This document shows, one piece after another, positions 35,335 to 45,522 of a stretch of DNA of 56,597 nucleotides; positions within the stretch are counted from its first letter, which is position 1; every line of letters starts with the position of its first letter. Both the position numbers and the translations under genes were made by a program. This DNA comes from Glaciozyma antarctica PI12 (lineage: Eukaryota > Basidiomycota > Microbotryomycetes > Kriegeriales > Camptobasidiaceae). The stretch covers positions 1,048,256 to 1,104,852 of the forward strand of contig KZ627161.1 in the NCBI GenBank assembly GCA_002917775.1, given 5' to 3'. Below the pieces are notes generated by a model. That model did not search any database. It saw only the letters and a list, made by a program, of their open reading frames with translations, and was not told where the DNA came from.

Positions 35335-38300
35335 ATGGCACCAAGCTCAGGAGCGCAGGATCTCGTTCAGGTCGTTCTCCCGACTGGTCAACTACACGCG
35401 TCCTTCCTGCATTCCAGCGCGTCACTCGCCGACCTCATCCTCGCCATTCTCCGCGAAGACGGCGACTCGATCATCAAGGAGGTCTGCGGCAAGGTGCTGG
35501 ATGGGCGGGAGAAGGATTCGGACAGGTGGGGCATCCAGCGGTGCGTCAACAGCAAGCCGAATCGCGACTGGGCGGATGCTGAGCTCGAGGCGCTTGAGGA
35601 TGGTGCGTTGCCCTCTTTCTGGGATGGTTGGAGCTGACAAGAGCTGGAAGCAGGTGTCTTACCACTTGAGACGACTGTTGCCCACGCTCTCAGCGAAAGC
35701 GGTCCAGCCTCGACCTCAGCAGCACCTGCACGGCCACCTCCCTCGAACCGGCAGTTCAGCGACTTTATCCTCACGAACCACCTCCACTCCGCCTCTCTCC
35801 GCCTCGTCTACCTTCCCTTTGCATTGGACGTCCGCTTTCAGCATATCCCTGGCGTGCGCGAGGAGTGGAGCCGCAGGATCTGGATCGGCGGAGAGATGAC
35901 GGCGGGTGAGGTGGTCGAGGCGCTGGTGGAGGAGATGGGAGTGCGCAAGGTCGTCGTGCACGGAGCTAAGACGGCGCGTGTTGAGTACGTGCTTCAGGCT
36001 GCAGCTGCTTCCGGAGGTGAGTCGTTACGCCGCCGAGGAGGAGCTGGAGCTGACGCCGGCGAACCCCCTGTTCAGACCTCCAGAGTATCCCCTTCACGAC
36101 GCGACTCCTCCCTCATCTCCGGACCCTCGGCAGCTCCTCCCCGTATCCTGTCACCTTCATCATCTCTCCCGCCTGGTTCGCTCGCATCGGCACGGTCGGG
36201 ATCGCGGTCTCAGCGAGCGCGAGCGCGAACAAGGCACGCATCGCGACGCGCGACGAGTCGAAGGACGGGAATCCTGCAAGCTGGAGGCCTGCAAGCATCT
36301 TTGGAGGAATATTCGGAGGAGCTGCGCAGGGAAAGAGTACGTCGGTGGAGCACGAGGTCGAGGCGGAATCGGGGGAGGAGGAGGAGGAGGAGGAAGAGGG
36401 AACGATCAAGGGCCTCTCGCTCATGAGCGCTTGCGAGAGCGGAGGAGAAAGGAAAGTCTCTTCTTCCACTACCGCTTCGACGGCTGCTCGACTCTCGACC
36501 CTCTTTACGGACTGGATGGCGCCAGACCCGACGACCAGTCCTCCAAGCGGAACGACGAACGCGGAAGGCGCGCCTGCGAAGACGCGAGTCGTGAGCGAGC
36601 CGGTGGCGATCGAGGAACAGACGGCTTTGCGGAGGAAGTTCACGAGCTTGACGAGCGTTCAGCGGACGAAGGTGATGGGAGTCGGGCTCTCAGAGGCGCT
36701 GGAGGAAGACGAGGAGGAGGAGGATCTGGACGCGGCACTGGAGATTCTAATGGTGCGTCTCTTCTTCCAGCATCGTGATGAAAGCTAATTGAGACGCCGG
36801 CAGGACGACCTTGGTCTCAAGGGACCTCAACGAGCAGCCATGCGCCAACTCGCTCCCGACCGAAAGCGCTTCCTCATCAACCAGCATCGCGAAGCCTCCA
36901 CTCCCAATCCTTCCCCTCTCCGTCCCTCCAAGACCGGCCTCGCTTCTTCACATGACCAAGGCGCCCTCGCAGGCCTCAAGCGCTTCTCAATGGCCAGCGT
37001 CGGCTGGGTCGCTGCGAGCGAGGAGCCGAGTGCTGCGAAGCCTCCTTCGCGACCATTCACGACGCACGAGCATTCGAACAGTCCTTAAACAAGCCAAGCT
37101 TCGACAAGCTCGCTCGAACCGCCCTCGAACCCCCACCTCGTCGCCGAGCCTGGGCGAGCCGCCGCAGAGCGCGTCGACGTGGACTTCGTGGTGGGCGTCG
37201 GCGTCGAACGCGACGGGATCTGGGCATGCAGCCGGCGAGCAGGCGAAGGACACGCCCCAGTTCTACGTCGACCAGCTCAGATCGAGGTCAGCATCGTTAG
37301 TCAAGCCCTGGAGCGGTTTGCTGATGTCGCTATCCGAACAGCAAAATCTCGCAGCGAAGTCTCGTCAAGCATCTCATCGCCTTGCGAGTTCGGCTTTCGA
37401 CTGCGAAGATGTCGTGGACGCAAGACTTTCTGGGTCCGGCGAAGGGGTTGGACGCTTTGGAGTCGCTACTGGGCAAGATCACGCTCAAGGGGGTCAATCA
37501 GTGCGTTCTTTTTCGTCGCTCCTGCTCAGAGTGGCAAGCTGACAAGCGGTTCGCAGCCGCGAAGTTCAGACGGACGAGGATGAGACGGTGCAGATCGAAT
37601 GCGTCAAGTGTCTTCGAGTTCTCATGAATACCGAGGTGCGTTTGTACCTTGCGCGTCCTGCGAAGTCTCGCTGATTCGCGCCTCTCAGATCGGCTTCGAC
37701 CAAGTTCTCTCACACGCCAACCTCATCACCTACATCTCCTACTGCCTCTTCACCTCGTCCAACAAGCTTCGCGCCCAAGTCGCCGACGTCCTCGCCGCCC
37801 TCTGCGTCCTCTCGCTGCACGACGGCCACCGAGTCGTCCTTGCCGCCCTCTCCGACTTCCGCGTCGCTCACGACGAAAAGTTCCGCTTCGAGTACCTGGT
37901 CGACAGTATTCGGCTCAAGGACCTCGAGGCGGAGTCTGACGAAGACGAAGAGGAGGACGAGGCGGGGCTGTGGGAGTATCGCACGGCGGCGATGTCGCTC
38001 GTCAACGCGATCGCCAACAGTCCGGAGGACCTCGAGGAGCGGATGATGCTGAGGGACGAGTTCAGTCGGCGAGGCCTGAACGAAGCGATGGCGGTGCGTG
38101 CTCTGCTTCTTTCGCTGGATCGGTCGCTAATTTCAGCATTCAGGGGTTGCGATACGTCAATCCTCCCGAGTACTTGCTCACTCAGCTTTCCGTCTACACC
38201 GAAGAACGGCAAGAAGATCAGGAGGAGCTACACGAGCGAACGATCGGTCGCTCGCGCGCCGAGTGCGTTTGTACCCTCGCAAGCCTCGAGCTCAAGCTTA

Positions 38301-41300
38301 TCTCTATCTCCCGCAGTACCACGGACGTTCCTCTCACCGAACTCATCAAGCTGGCTCAGGAGCACGAGGATCTCTACCCGCTGCTAGTCGACACCGTCAA
38401 GAAGTACGTCGCCATATTTGAGCGCCGCGACATCGACGAGTGCGTGCTTTCTATCTTCGCTTACCGGCGTATCACTAACGCAGGTCTGCAGGAATCTACG
38501 CTCCGACCTCATCACCGTTCTCGACAAGTTTGTCGACCACATCGCGCACTTGGAGAACTTCGACGACGGATGGCGACTTTTCATGCGCCAGTACCTCTCC
38601 TCGGTCCAGCACATTGTTGGTCAGCAAGCGGTCGTTCGAGCGAGCAGGATCTCCGACACTGCGAGCGTTCCGACGAGCTTTATCGAGGAGCTCGAAGCTC
38701 TGCGTGCGAAGGTTGAGGAGCTAAGTGATGAGGTCAGTCGCTGCGTGTTTCGCTCGCGTTCATTGCTGACGGTCCTTCGTCGCTTATAGCGCACGATTCT
38801 TCGCTCGGAGCTTAACGACCAAATCGCCGAGACGAACACACTTCGAGCTCTGCCCCTCGAGCGCAGCAACTCCGATCAGCAAAGGCATTCGCTCAAGAAG
38901 GGCGACAAGGAGGTGAGCGCACGCTCGGGCTGCAACCGATCTTCCACTAACGAGCGTCGCAGAACTTTTCTGGGGTTATTCAGCGACTCGTTCAGAAGGA
39001 GAAGCAGGTCCTCCAGCTCCAAGCCGACGTCCTCAAGTTGACGAAAGCGCAAAAGGCTCTGCCGGAAGAGGTTCGTCGGACCTGAGCAGGCTCTACAGGA
39101 TTTCTCGCTGACGCCTTTCTCAAATAGTCTGATGCGAAGAAGGACCGAGGCGAGCGGAACCGGCGTTGGGAGAATCTTATGGAGGAGATTGGCAAGAACA
39201 AGCTCCAGGTGCGCATTGCGCCGCCCCTTGAGATGAAAGGTAGCTGACGCTCTCAACGAAGATTACTGAGCTCGAATCTTCGGTCGAGATGCGCGACAAG
39301 GAGATCAAGTACCTCAAGCGAGCACTCGAATCGGTCTACTCGCGCTTTCAGGCCAGCGCAGCGGAGGTAGCATCAGAAGCGACCACCTCCATTACTTCTT
39401 TGCGACCCGAGTCTAACGTCGACGCGGAGGCGATGGCCAATCGGACGATCGACGCTCTCGCTCAGCGGGACGAGGAGATTGCGAACCTCAAGAACGAGCC
39501 CGCCTCCACCACCAAAGCTCAAGCTGCCGCTCAACGGCGAATTCCCAAGTCCTTCGCACGGACAGCTCCTCCTCCGCCACCTCCGCCACCTCCCACGTCT
39601 TCTGGAACGCCTTCTCCTTCAAACGAAGCCGGCATTCGGGCTCAGGCACCTCCACCGCCTTCTCCCGCTGTTCGGAAGCTGGCAACTCCTTTAGGATCCT
39701 TACAGGGCTCAACAGGAGGAAGCGATCTCGCGACTGCCGAGGTTTCGTCAAATCTTCCTATGGCGGTCAAATTCGCTCCAGCTCCGTCCCCGCCACCACC
39801 CCCGCCTTTCGTTGCTCCGACGAGCTCACCCCCGCCGCCACCACCGCCACCTCCTCCTCCCTCCTCGACTGTAGCATCACCACCTCCACCGCCACCTCCG
39901 CCACCTCCCCCATTTTCGACCCCGCGAGCCTCTAGCTCTTCGCCCGCAGCACCCCCGATACCCATATCCCGCCCTCGATTACCCTTCCTCTCCTCCCTTA
40001 CGACTGTTACGACGAGCGAATCAGTCCCTCCACCCCCACCTCCTCCTCCTCCGTCTCCCCGAATCCGAGTTTCTGGCGAAGGTCCTCCTCCGCCACCCCC
40101 ACCTCCGTTCCTCGACACTCCTCCTCTGCCTCGTATGCGACGAACGACCATTCGCGTACCTCAGAAGAAGATGAAGGTGCTCATATCTTTGACGTGCTCG
40201 CCGTCACCCTGCTGACGTACCTCCTTTGCAGCCTTTCTTTTGGAACAAGCTCGCGACTAACAACGCCGGCTTGACGATTTGGGGAGAGCTCGACGCGCTG
40301 CCGGTCTTGGATCTCGCCGACCTCGAAGTCGACTTTTGCGTCGGAGCCCCAGCACGACCAGTCGTTCAGGACGCCGCGTCGAAGCAGAAGAAGGCCGTCA
40401 CGACCATGCTCGGCAACACTCGCGCGCAGAACATCGGTGCGTTCGTCTCCCGCTCTCGGTACTGAAGCGTCGCTGACCCTTTTGCGTCCAGCGATCATGC
40501 TCGCACGATTTCGGATGCCGCACGTGCAGATTCGAGATGCAGTCCTTCATATCGACGACTCGAAGCTGTCAATCGACAACCTCAAGGCGATCAAGCACTA
40601 CGTTCCGACGACCGATGAGGCGAGTCCTTCGTTCGTCGTTTCCAGTACCGCAGACCGCTAAGCTTTTCGCATGCAGCTGGAAGCCATTCGGGCGTATCCT
40701 GGCGAGATCACCACTCTCTCCCCGAGCGACCAGTACTTCAACGAGGTGCGCTTCACCTTAAGTCTCCTCGCGTATGCACTGACGAGGTCGGCGGTTCCAG
40801 ATCATGATTATTCCCCGTCTCAGCGAGCGACTCGCCTGCATGATGCATCGCAGGCGTCTCGAGATGGACATGGAGGAGCTCAAGCCGGAGCTCTCGATCC
40901 TTCGCTGCGCTGCCGACGAGCTGAAGAACTCTCTCAAGTTCAAAAAGCTCCTGGCGGCAAGTCAGAGCTTTCTCCACCGCTACGCAAGCTAACTCCTCGC
41001 TGCAGACGGTTCTAGCTATCGGCAACACTCTCAACGCCAGCACATTTCGAGGCGACGCAGATGGGTTCCAGATCGAGTCGCTACTCAAGGTGAGCTGGCT
41101 TGCGAAGCTCGTCTCGCTGGAACGACTCGCTCATCTCTTCCCTCCAGCTCAAGGAGACGAGAGCTGCCAACGCCTCGGCGGCAACTCCGACGCTGCTGCA
41201 CTACCTCGTCCGTGTCGTCCTGCGAACCGAACCATCACTGCTATCGTTCTTGGAGGAAGCTTCGCACGTCGAAGCTGCATCACGAGGTTAGCCTTTTCGC

Positions 41301-42023
41301 TTCGCAACTCGCGCACGAGCTGATGTTTGACTCAGTCTCGTTCGTGACGGTGTTGGGTTCCGTACAGTCGCTCGTCAATGGTGTCGCGCAAGTCCAAGAG
41401 GAGCTTCGAGTGCTCAAACGCATTTGCATCTCGCCGACTGGGGATCGCTTCTCGCCAGTGATGGAGGTACACACGGCTTCCGCGCATTTCCGGTTCGACG
41501 AGCTGACGACCTTGCAGACCTTCGTCCAGCACGCTTCGCCCGCGATTGAAGCTCTCAAAGCGATGGGTTCTCAACTCGATGCGGATCTTAGAACGCTGCT
41601 TCAGTACTACGGCGAGGATCCAACGAGCACCAAGCCGGAGGATCTCTTCGGCATCGTCGTCTCGTTCTCGCAATCGCTTCTGGTTCGTATTCCCGCTACA
41701 TTTCGTGACGATGAGCTGACTGTTCGATGCTCGCAGCGAGCCGAAAGCGAAGTCAAGGCCGCAGACAAGAAGGCCGGCCCCGCCTCTTCGGCAGCGAAAC
41801 GGCCTCCGCTCGAAGTACGTCTCTCTTTGCCCGCCTCTCCCTCAGGTCTAACCACCTTATCTCGCAGCCCACTCGAACGAATTCGAGCGTCGGCAGGAAG
41901 TCCATCGGCCGCGGAGGATTCGACGACGCGATTCGCGACCTGCGCAGTGGGATTGGCTCTCGCAGGCAGCGGAGTCAGGCTCAGCGGCCACTTTCGAGGG
42001 TTTTCTTGGATGGAGCAAGATAG
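35335..42023 (+). CDS. Diaphanous-related formin (BNI1/SepA type)
   Basis: Formins nucleate and elongate unbranched actin filaments at growth tips and the cytokinetic ring under Rho control. The N-terminus (35335-36018) is a folded region ending VVHGAKTARVEYVLQAAAASG, followed by a low-complexity acidic stretch. The GTPase-binding region begins LMDDLGLKGPQRAAMRQL (about 36740-36855). The FH3 region includes TPQFYVDQLRS, DFLGPAKGLDALESLLGKIT (37425-37490) and IGFDQVLSHANLITYISYCL. A coiled coil follows (about 38690-39330). FH1 is a run of polyproline blocks (39560-40130), and FH2 starts PFFWNKLA (about 40232) and includes KKAVTTMLGNTRAQNI and ATVLAIGNTLNASTFRG. A C-terminal autoregulatory DAD-like motif GGFDDAIRDLRSG lies at about 41911-41952, followed by basic residues. 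The stop is at 42021-42023, 84 bases from the convergent neighbour. Two one-base frame changes near 37030-37135 (a CCCCC run is one site) interrupt the GBD-FH3 linker. Confidence 0.9.
39560..40130 (+). repeat. Low-complexity CCN repeats encoding the formin FH1 domain
   Basis: Irregular runs of CCA/CCT/CCG codons encode five or more stretches of 5-10 prolines, the profilin-binding FH1 segment of the formin. The complementary strand is therefore open and Gly-rich for about 170 codons, which is a shadow and not a gene. Confidence 0.85.
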
Positions 42024-42107
42024 ATTGGACGCTGGAAGCGTTGTATACATCAGGGATAGCTTGTTGCCTTTCTACTTTTACGATAACGAATAATACAATG
42101 CAGGATT

Positions 42108-43645
42108 TCAGGAAGCGTTGAGAGGCGAGACTTTGTCGGCCGTCGCTACTGCTTCGAGGAAGAGGTTCCAGAACGCCGGTACCTGAGGTCTAATCAGCGT
42201 CAAGGAGGAGAGAGGAGGGAGGGAGAACGAACATCGACTTCTTCCGCGACCCAAACGTTCTTCCCGAACGCACCCCAGCTCTCCCTCGATTCTGGATCCA
42301 CCATCGCCGTGAGATCGTCCTTGCGGTACTCCCAGAGATCTATGACTGTCGTTCCTGCCGTATAGCTGCGAAGGACGAATCAGGCGCGTTCGACGGCTTG
42401 CGAAGATAGCTTACGCTCCGGCGAGCTCGCAATCGACGCGGTATCGCTTCCCCTTGAAGAGATGCGGATGAGCTAGAAACGCCAGGCAAAGCGGGTCGTG
42501 CACTGGAGGTCCATCGTGGAAGTCAAAGACTTTGGCGTCTGCGGTGGTTTCGGTCAGCGAGCGCGAGGGTGAGAGAGAGCACAGACTCACAGGTCGAGGC
42601 GAAGAACATGAGCAGCGTCGAGAGCGTGTGCCGAAGAGGAGTACTGGCTTCTGTCGAGTGGATGGAGGGTGGTGTACGTTGGAGGAGTTGCTCGTTGATC
42701 GAGGGAGTGAAGAGGGCGGTGTGGCTGACGTTGAGCGGCTTGAGAGGGGAGGTGCGTCAGCAGTAGCTCGAGCAGGCTGTCAAGGACATACGATCATGAC
42801 GACTTTGACCTCGGCATTGAAGACGATCGCAGCGGCCTGAGAGGGAGTCAGTGAGGTCCAGGAATGAGAGCTGGCGCGAGTACTTCGGGGTCACACATCT
42901 GCGAGCGCGATTCAGTAGATTTCCGCCTTTCGCTGCCGAGGAACTCACAATATTGAACTCTGCTGTGGGACCACGATTCCCCCTCCCTTCCGCTCCACCC
43001 ATAAGAACGATCTGGGACACCTTGTCCCGCACCAGCTCGGGGAACATGGCGCAGAACAGAGCCGCGTTCGTGAGGGTTCCAGTCGCGACGATGGTGAGTC
43101 GTCCTTCGTCGCCTTCTCCCCCAGGCATCGCACGCGCTGCGTCGGCCATAGCGAGTATGGCGTTGCGACCCTCGGATTCAGCGAGCTTGAGCTTGACCAA
43201 CTCGTTCTTTCCGTCGTAAAGGCCTTCGACTCCTCCGAGACCGTCGTCTCCATGGATCTCTATCAAGAACAGGTACTTCAGTACTTGTCGGAATCGAGAG
43301 GAAGACGAAAGCTCACCAGGATCGTGTCTGGCTGCCCGCAGAAGCGGCTTGTGCGAACCCGAGTAGACGGGGATACCGCGCGCTTGCTCCGGAGATCCAA
43401 AAGAGACGAGCAGCCGAGCAGCGTTGAGCGTCGTGTGCAGCAATGATCCGTTCCCGTGGACGGTTGAGATGCCCACCAGGCGGATCTGAGGGAGGTGGAC
43501 TTTGAGGGAACTTGCAGGGTGAGTGCGCAGGCCGTTTGATGCCGTTGAAGGACTCACGGCCGAGCAGTATCGCTATCGCATCGTCGTGTCCTGGGTCGGC
43601 GTCTAACCAGACTGAAATCGGGGCCATTCGGGAGAGGGACTCCAA
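42108..43645 (-). CDS. Inosine/uridine-type nucleoside N-ribohydrolase
   Basis: This family cleaves the N-glycosidic bond of ribonucleosides in purine and pyrimidine salvage, using a calcium ion held by an Asp cluster. On the minus strand the protein begins MAPISVWLDADPGHDDAIAI (43627 onward), the family's DxDPGxDDAxA signature with His in the variable position. It continues RLVGISTVHGNGSL (about 43485) and GIPVYSGSHKPLLR, then LTIVATGTLTNAALF (about 43107-43063), SQIVLMGGAEGRGNRGPTAE, and the block VSHTALFTPSINEQLLQ (about 42730-42680). The C-terminal part includes PVHDPLCLAFLAHP, with the conserved HD pair, and VWVAEEVDVPAFWNLFLEA, ending at TGA 42110-42108. Short introns are visible. The Met at 43645 or the one at 43627 is the start; the second begins directly at the catalytic strand. 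Confidence 0.88.
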
Positions 43646-43876
43646 GCTGATCTCGGCCGATACAATGCCACCAATTTATTTGTTTTCTCTAGGTCTTTCC
43701 AAGTCCCGCTTCCGATTAAATTTTCAGACGCGTGGGCTGACGAGGAGACACGTCAACCTTTTCCCCAATTTTCCCCTCACCCTCTCGGTCGGAAAGGAGT
43801 GGCCCTTCTCTCCTTCCGCGTCGATACACTCCCGCCTTACCCTCCGCCACACACTCGACCCCAACTCAACCCAGCC
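43646..43876. promoter_or_regulatory. Shared divergent promoter (nucleoside hydrolase / HAC1-like)
   Basis: A 231-base gap separates two divergent start codons, so it must hold both promoters. It is more AT-rich than its surroundings near 43665-43725 (TTTATTTGTTTTC) and CT-rich toward the bZIP start. No specific factor site is claimed. Confidence 0.5.
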
Positions 43877-44913
43877 ATGTCGTCCGGGTCTCGCGCAGGA
43901 GCTTCAAAACGCAGCGCGTCTGCCGCGTCCTTCGAGGAGGAAGACGCCTCGGACGTCGAGGGCTCCACGTCGAAGCGAGCGAGAGGAGGCAAGGCCAAGG
44001 CCGATGTCTCCTCCTCCGACAAGATCGCACGGAAGGAGGCTCGTATGCACCGCAACAAAAGTGCGTTCTTTTGCTGCTGACGTGGCCACTTCGAAAGCTA
44101 CTCAAGCTGACTCTTCCCTGGAGTCGCCGCCCAGGCTTCACGCGATAGGAAGAAGAACTACACCGAGACGCTCGAGCGCCGCGTAGCCGAGTTGGAGGCT
44201 CAGGTCGGAGAAGGGGCTACGCCACCATCGACCTCCTCCCGCCAGCCTTCGCGCCGTTCGCCTTCCATCGCCGCCGCTCCTCCCACTCCCCCTTCCTCTA
44301 CCAGCACCAACCTTGAAGAGGAGAACGCAACTTTGAGGAGTCAACTCGCCGTAGAGCAGCTTCAAAGCGCCAACCTCAAGGCTCGCCTGGGGACGCTCGA
44401 GCATCGCTTCGCCAAGTTGGAATCCCTCCTTTCGACTCCCACCACCGCCGCACCCTCTCCATCCCTCCCCCACCCCTCCTTCACCTCCTTCCCTCACACC
44501 TTCGCCGACCTTCCCACGCCCAGGACGGACGACGGCCCTTCGACCCAACCTGAGACCATGGACAGCTCTCGCCTCCCAGCACAGGAGGTTTCCCTGCAGC
44601 GGAAGCTGTCCGACCCTCTCTCGTCCAAGTCGTCGGCCCCGACTCCTTCTTCGCGGCCCCTCTCCCCTCCTCCACGCCCTACGCTCTCGGAAGTCCTAGC
44701 GTCGATCCAAGTCCCGCTCTTGGTTTCGACTTCGCGGACGTCTGGAACGACTGGGAGGCAGGACTCGGGGTACCGTCGGCGGTCGATGAGTGTTGGGGTG
44801 GAAGCGGGGCGGACCAAGGAGCGCTCTTTGGGTGCGAGAGGGAGACGGGCGTCCTCGATGCCGACTTCTTCGCGTTCTTCGAAGCAGATGCGGTGGTACT
44901 TTCTGTATGTTAG
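43877..44913 (+). CDS. HAC1: HAC1/XBP1-like bZIP factor of the unfolded protein response
   Basis: Exon 1 (43877-44060) and exon 2 (from 44124) join across a 63-nt intron (GTGCGT donor, GCTGAC branch) in phase. The joined basic region is RNKIAAQASRDRKK, followed by a heptad-like ETLERRVAELEAQV and a second coiled segment (about 44310-44430). The AAQxxRDRKK core is characteristic of XBP1 and of fungal HAC1, CIB1 and HXL1 proteins, which drive ER-stress genes. Without further splicing, exon 2 runs to TAG 44918-44920 (326 residues) with a Ser/Arg-rich tail. If 17 bases at 44580-44596 are removed, the frame shifts to one that ends at TAG 44911-44913 (318 residues). Its tail is acidic and aromatic (FDFADVWNDWEAG; DADFFAFFEADAVV), as expected of an activation domain. 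The upstream limit of that tail frame is a TGA at 44551-44553, so the switch must occur after it. Regulation by Ire1-dependent splicing is inferred. Confidence 0.82.
44572..44606 (+). promoter_or_regulatory. Candidate Ire1 twin-hairpin splice element
   Basis: Two adjacent stem-loops with 7-base loops are visible. The first is CCTCC-CAGCACA-GGAGG at 44572-44588, a perfect 5-bp stem. The second is GTTTCC-CTGCAGC-GGAAGC at 44588-44606, with six pairs including one G-U; the two share G44588. The second loop matches the Ire1 consensus CNG|CNGN fully, and the first matches at all fixed positions except the sixth. The intron between the cuts would be 44580-44596 (17 nt). Confidence 0.68.
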
Positions 44914-45012
44914 GCGTTAGCGCCGTGGGACGAAGATTCCCCGAACGTGCGTCCCTTCTCCTCAGCGTCGACGTGTTGAGAATGTCGAGCTGACGTGTCC
45001 ACGTGCGCGCAG
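44905..45012 (+). other. Possible conventional 3' intron of the HAC1-like transcript
   Basis: A branch-point-like GAGCTGACG and an acceptor GCGCAG before 45013 are preceded by two possible donors, GTATGT at 44905 and GTGCGT at 44947. Using the first would remove the TAG at 44911 and replace the last residues of the acidic tail with about 25 others. Using the second would be a 3'-UTR intron. The sequence alone does not decide. Confidence 0.4.
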
Positions 45013-45203
45013 TTCTCAACCTTCCTTTTCGCTCCTCGATCTCTCTCGACCTTACTCACAATAGCACTCCAACTCCACTGTCTCTCCTAGTTCTACCCTC
45101 TCTGGTCTTCTTCCCGCTCGTCCGCCTCACGGCGTTGGCGACGGCGAAGGAGTCGGCAGTTGGGTCGTTCCGGTTGATGAGCTCTGGTGTACAGAGTGTT
45201 TGA

Positions 45204-45522
45204 TGGCGAGGGAGGAAGAGAGGGGGATGGGAGAGGATTGGGTGGGAGAGGAGGGAGAGGCGTCTAGGTCGGGGAGGGGAGGGAGAGACGCGCGGCCTTG
45301 TATTTTTGGGCGGATACGCCTTGCTTGACATAATGGATTCCTACTTCGACTTTCTAATCAGTATCGTCCTCGCTTCATCCTTCAGAGCGCAGAGATGAGA
45401 GCCCTTAGCTGCCCTCAGAAAGCGAAGCGAAACAGCGGAGAAGTCACCGCTGCGGGCGCTCCTCTCCTTCTCACAGCCACGGCTCAGCTCTCGAACTCCT
45501 TCGGTCAAACCAACCGCCAGCG
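45204..45522. other. Intergenic stretch
   Basis: About 320 bases between the HAC1-like gene and the 5-phosphatase. It is purine-rich at the start (GGGAGAGGA repeats to about 45295). No gene or recognisable site is seen. Confidence 0.35.

Noticed and set aside
36000-37000. Overlapping Arg/Ser-rich open frames in the formin N-terminal region as a separate gene
   Set aside because: The frame with consistent splice phase from 35335 continues through the acidic stretch into the GTPase-binding region; the others are shadows.
39642-40151. Minus-strand Gly-rich open frame of 169 codons
   Set aside because: It is the complement of the polyproline FH1 repeats of the formin.
44572-44606. A simple one-base sequencing error as the cause of the HAC1 frame change
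   Set aside because: Not fully excluded given other breaks in the window, but it would not explain two adjacent 7-base-loop hairpins with correctly placed cuts and matching phase in an XBP1-like gene.
45003-45203. Short plus-strand frame with a hydrophobic segment, considered as an XBP1u-like membrane-tethering tail
   Set aside because: It cannot be joined in frame to either form of the HAC1-like protein with the visible donors: the only donor that fits in phase lies after stops in both HAC1 frames.
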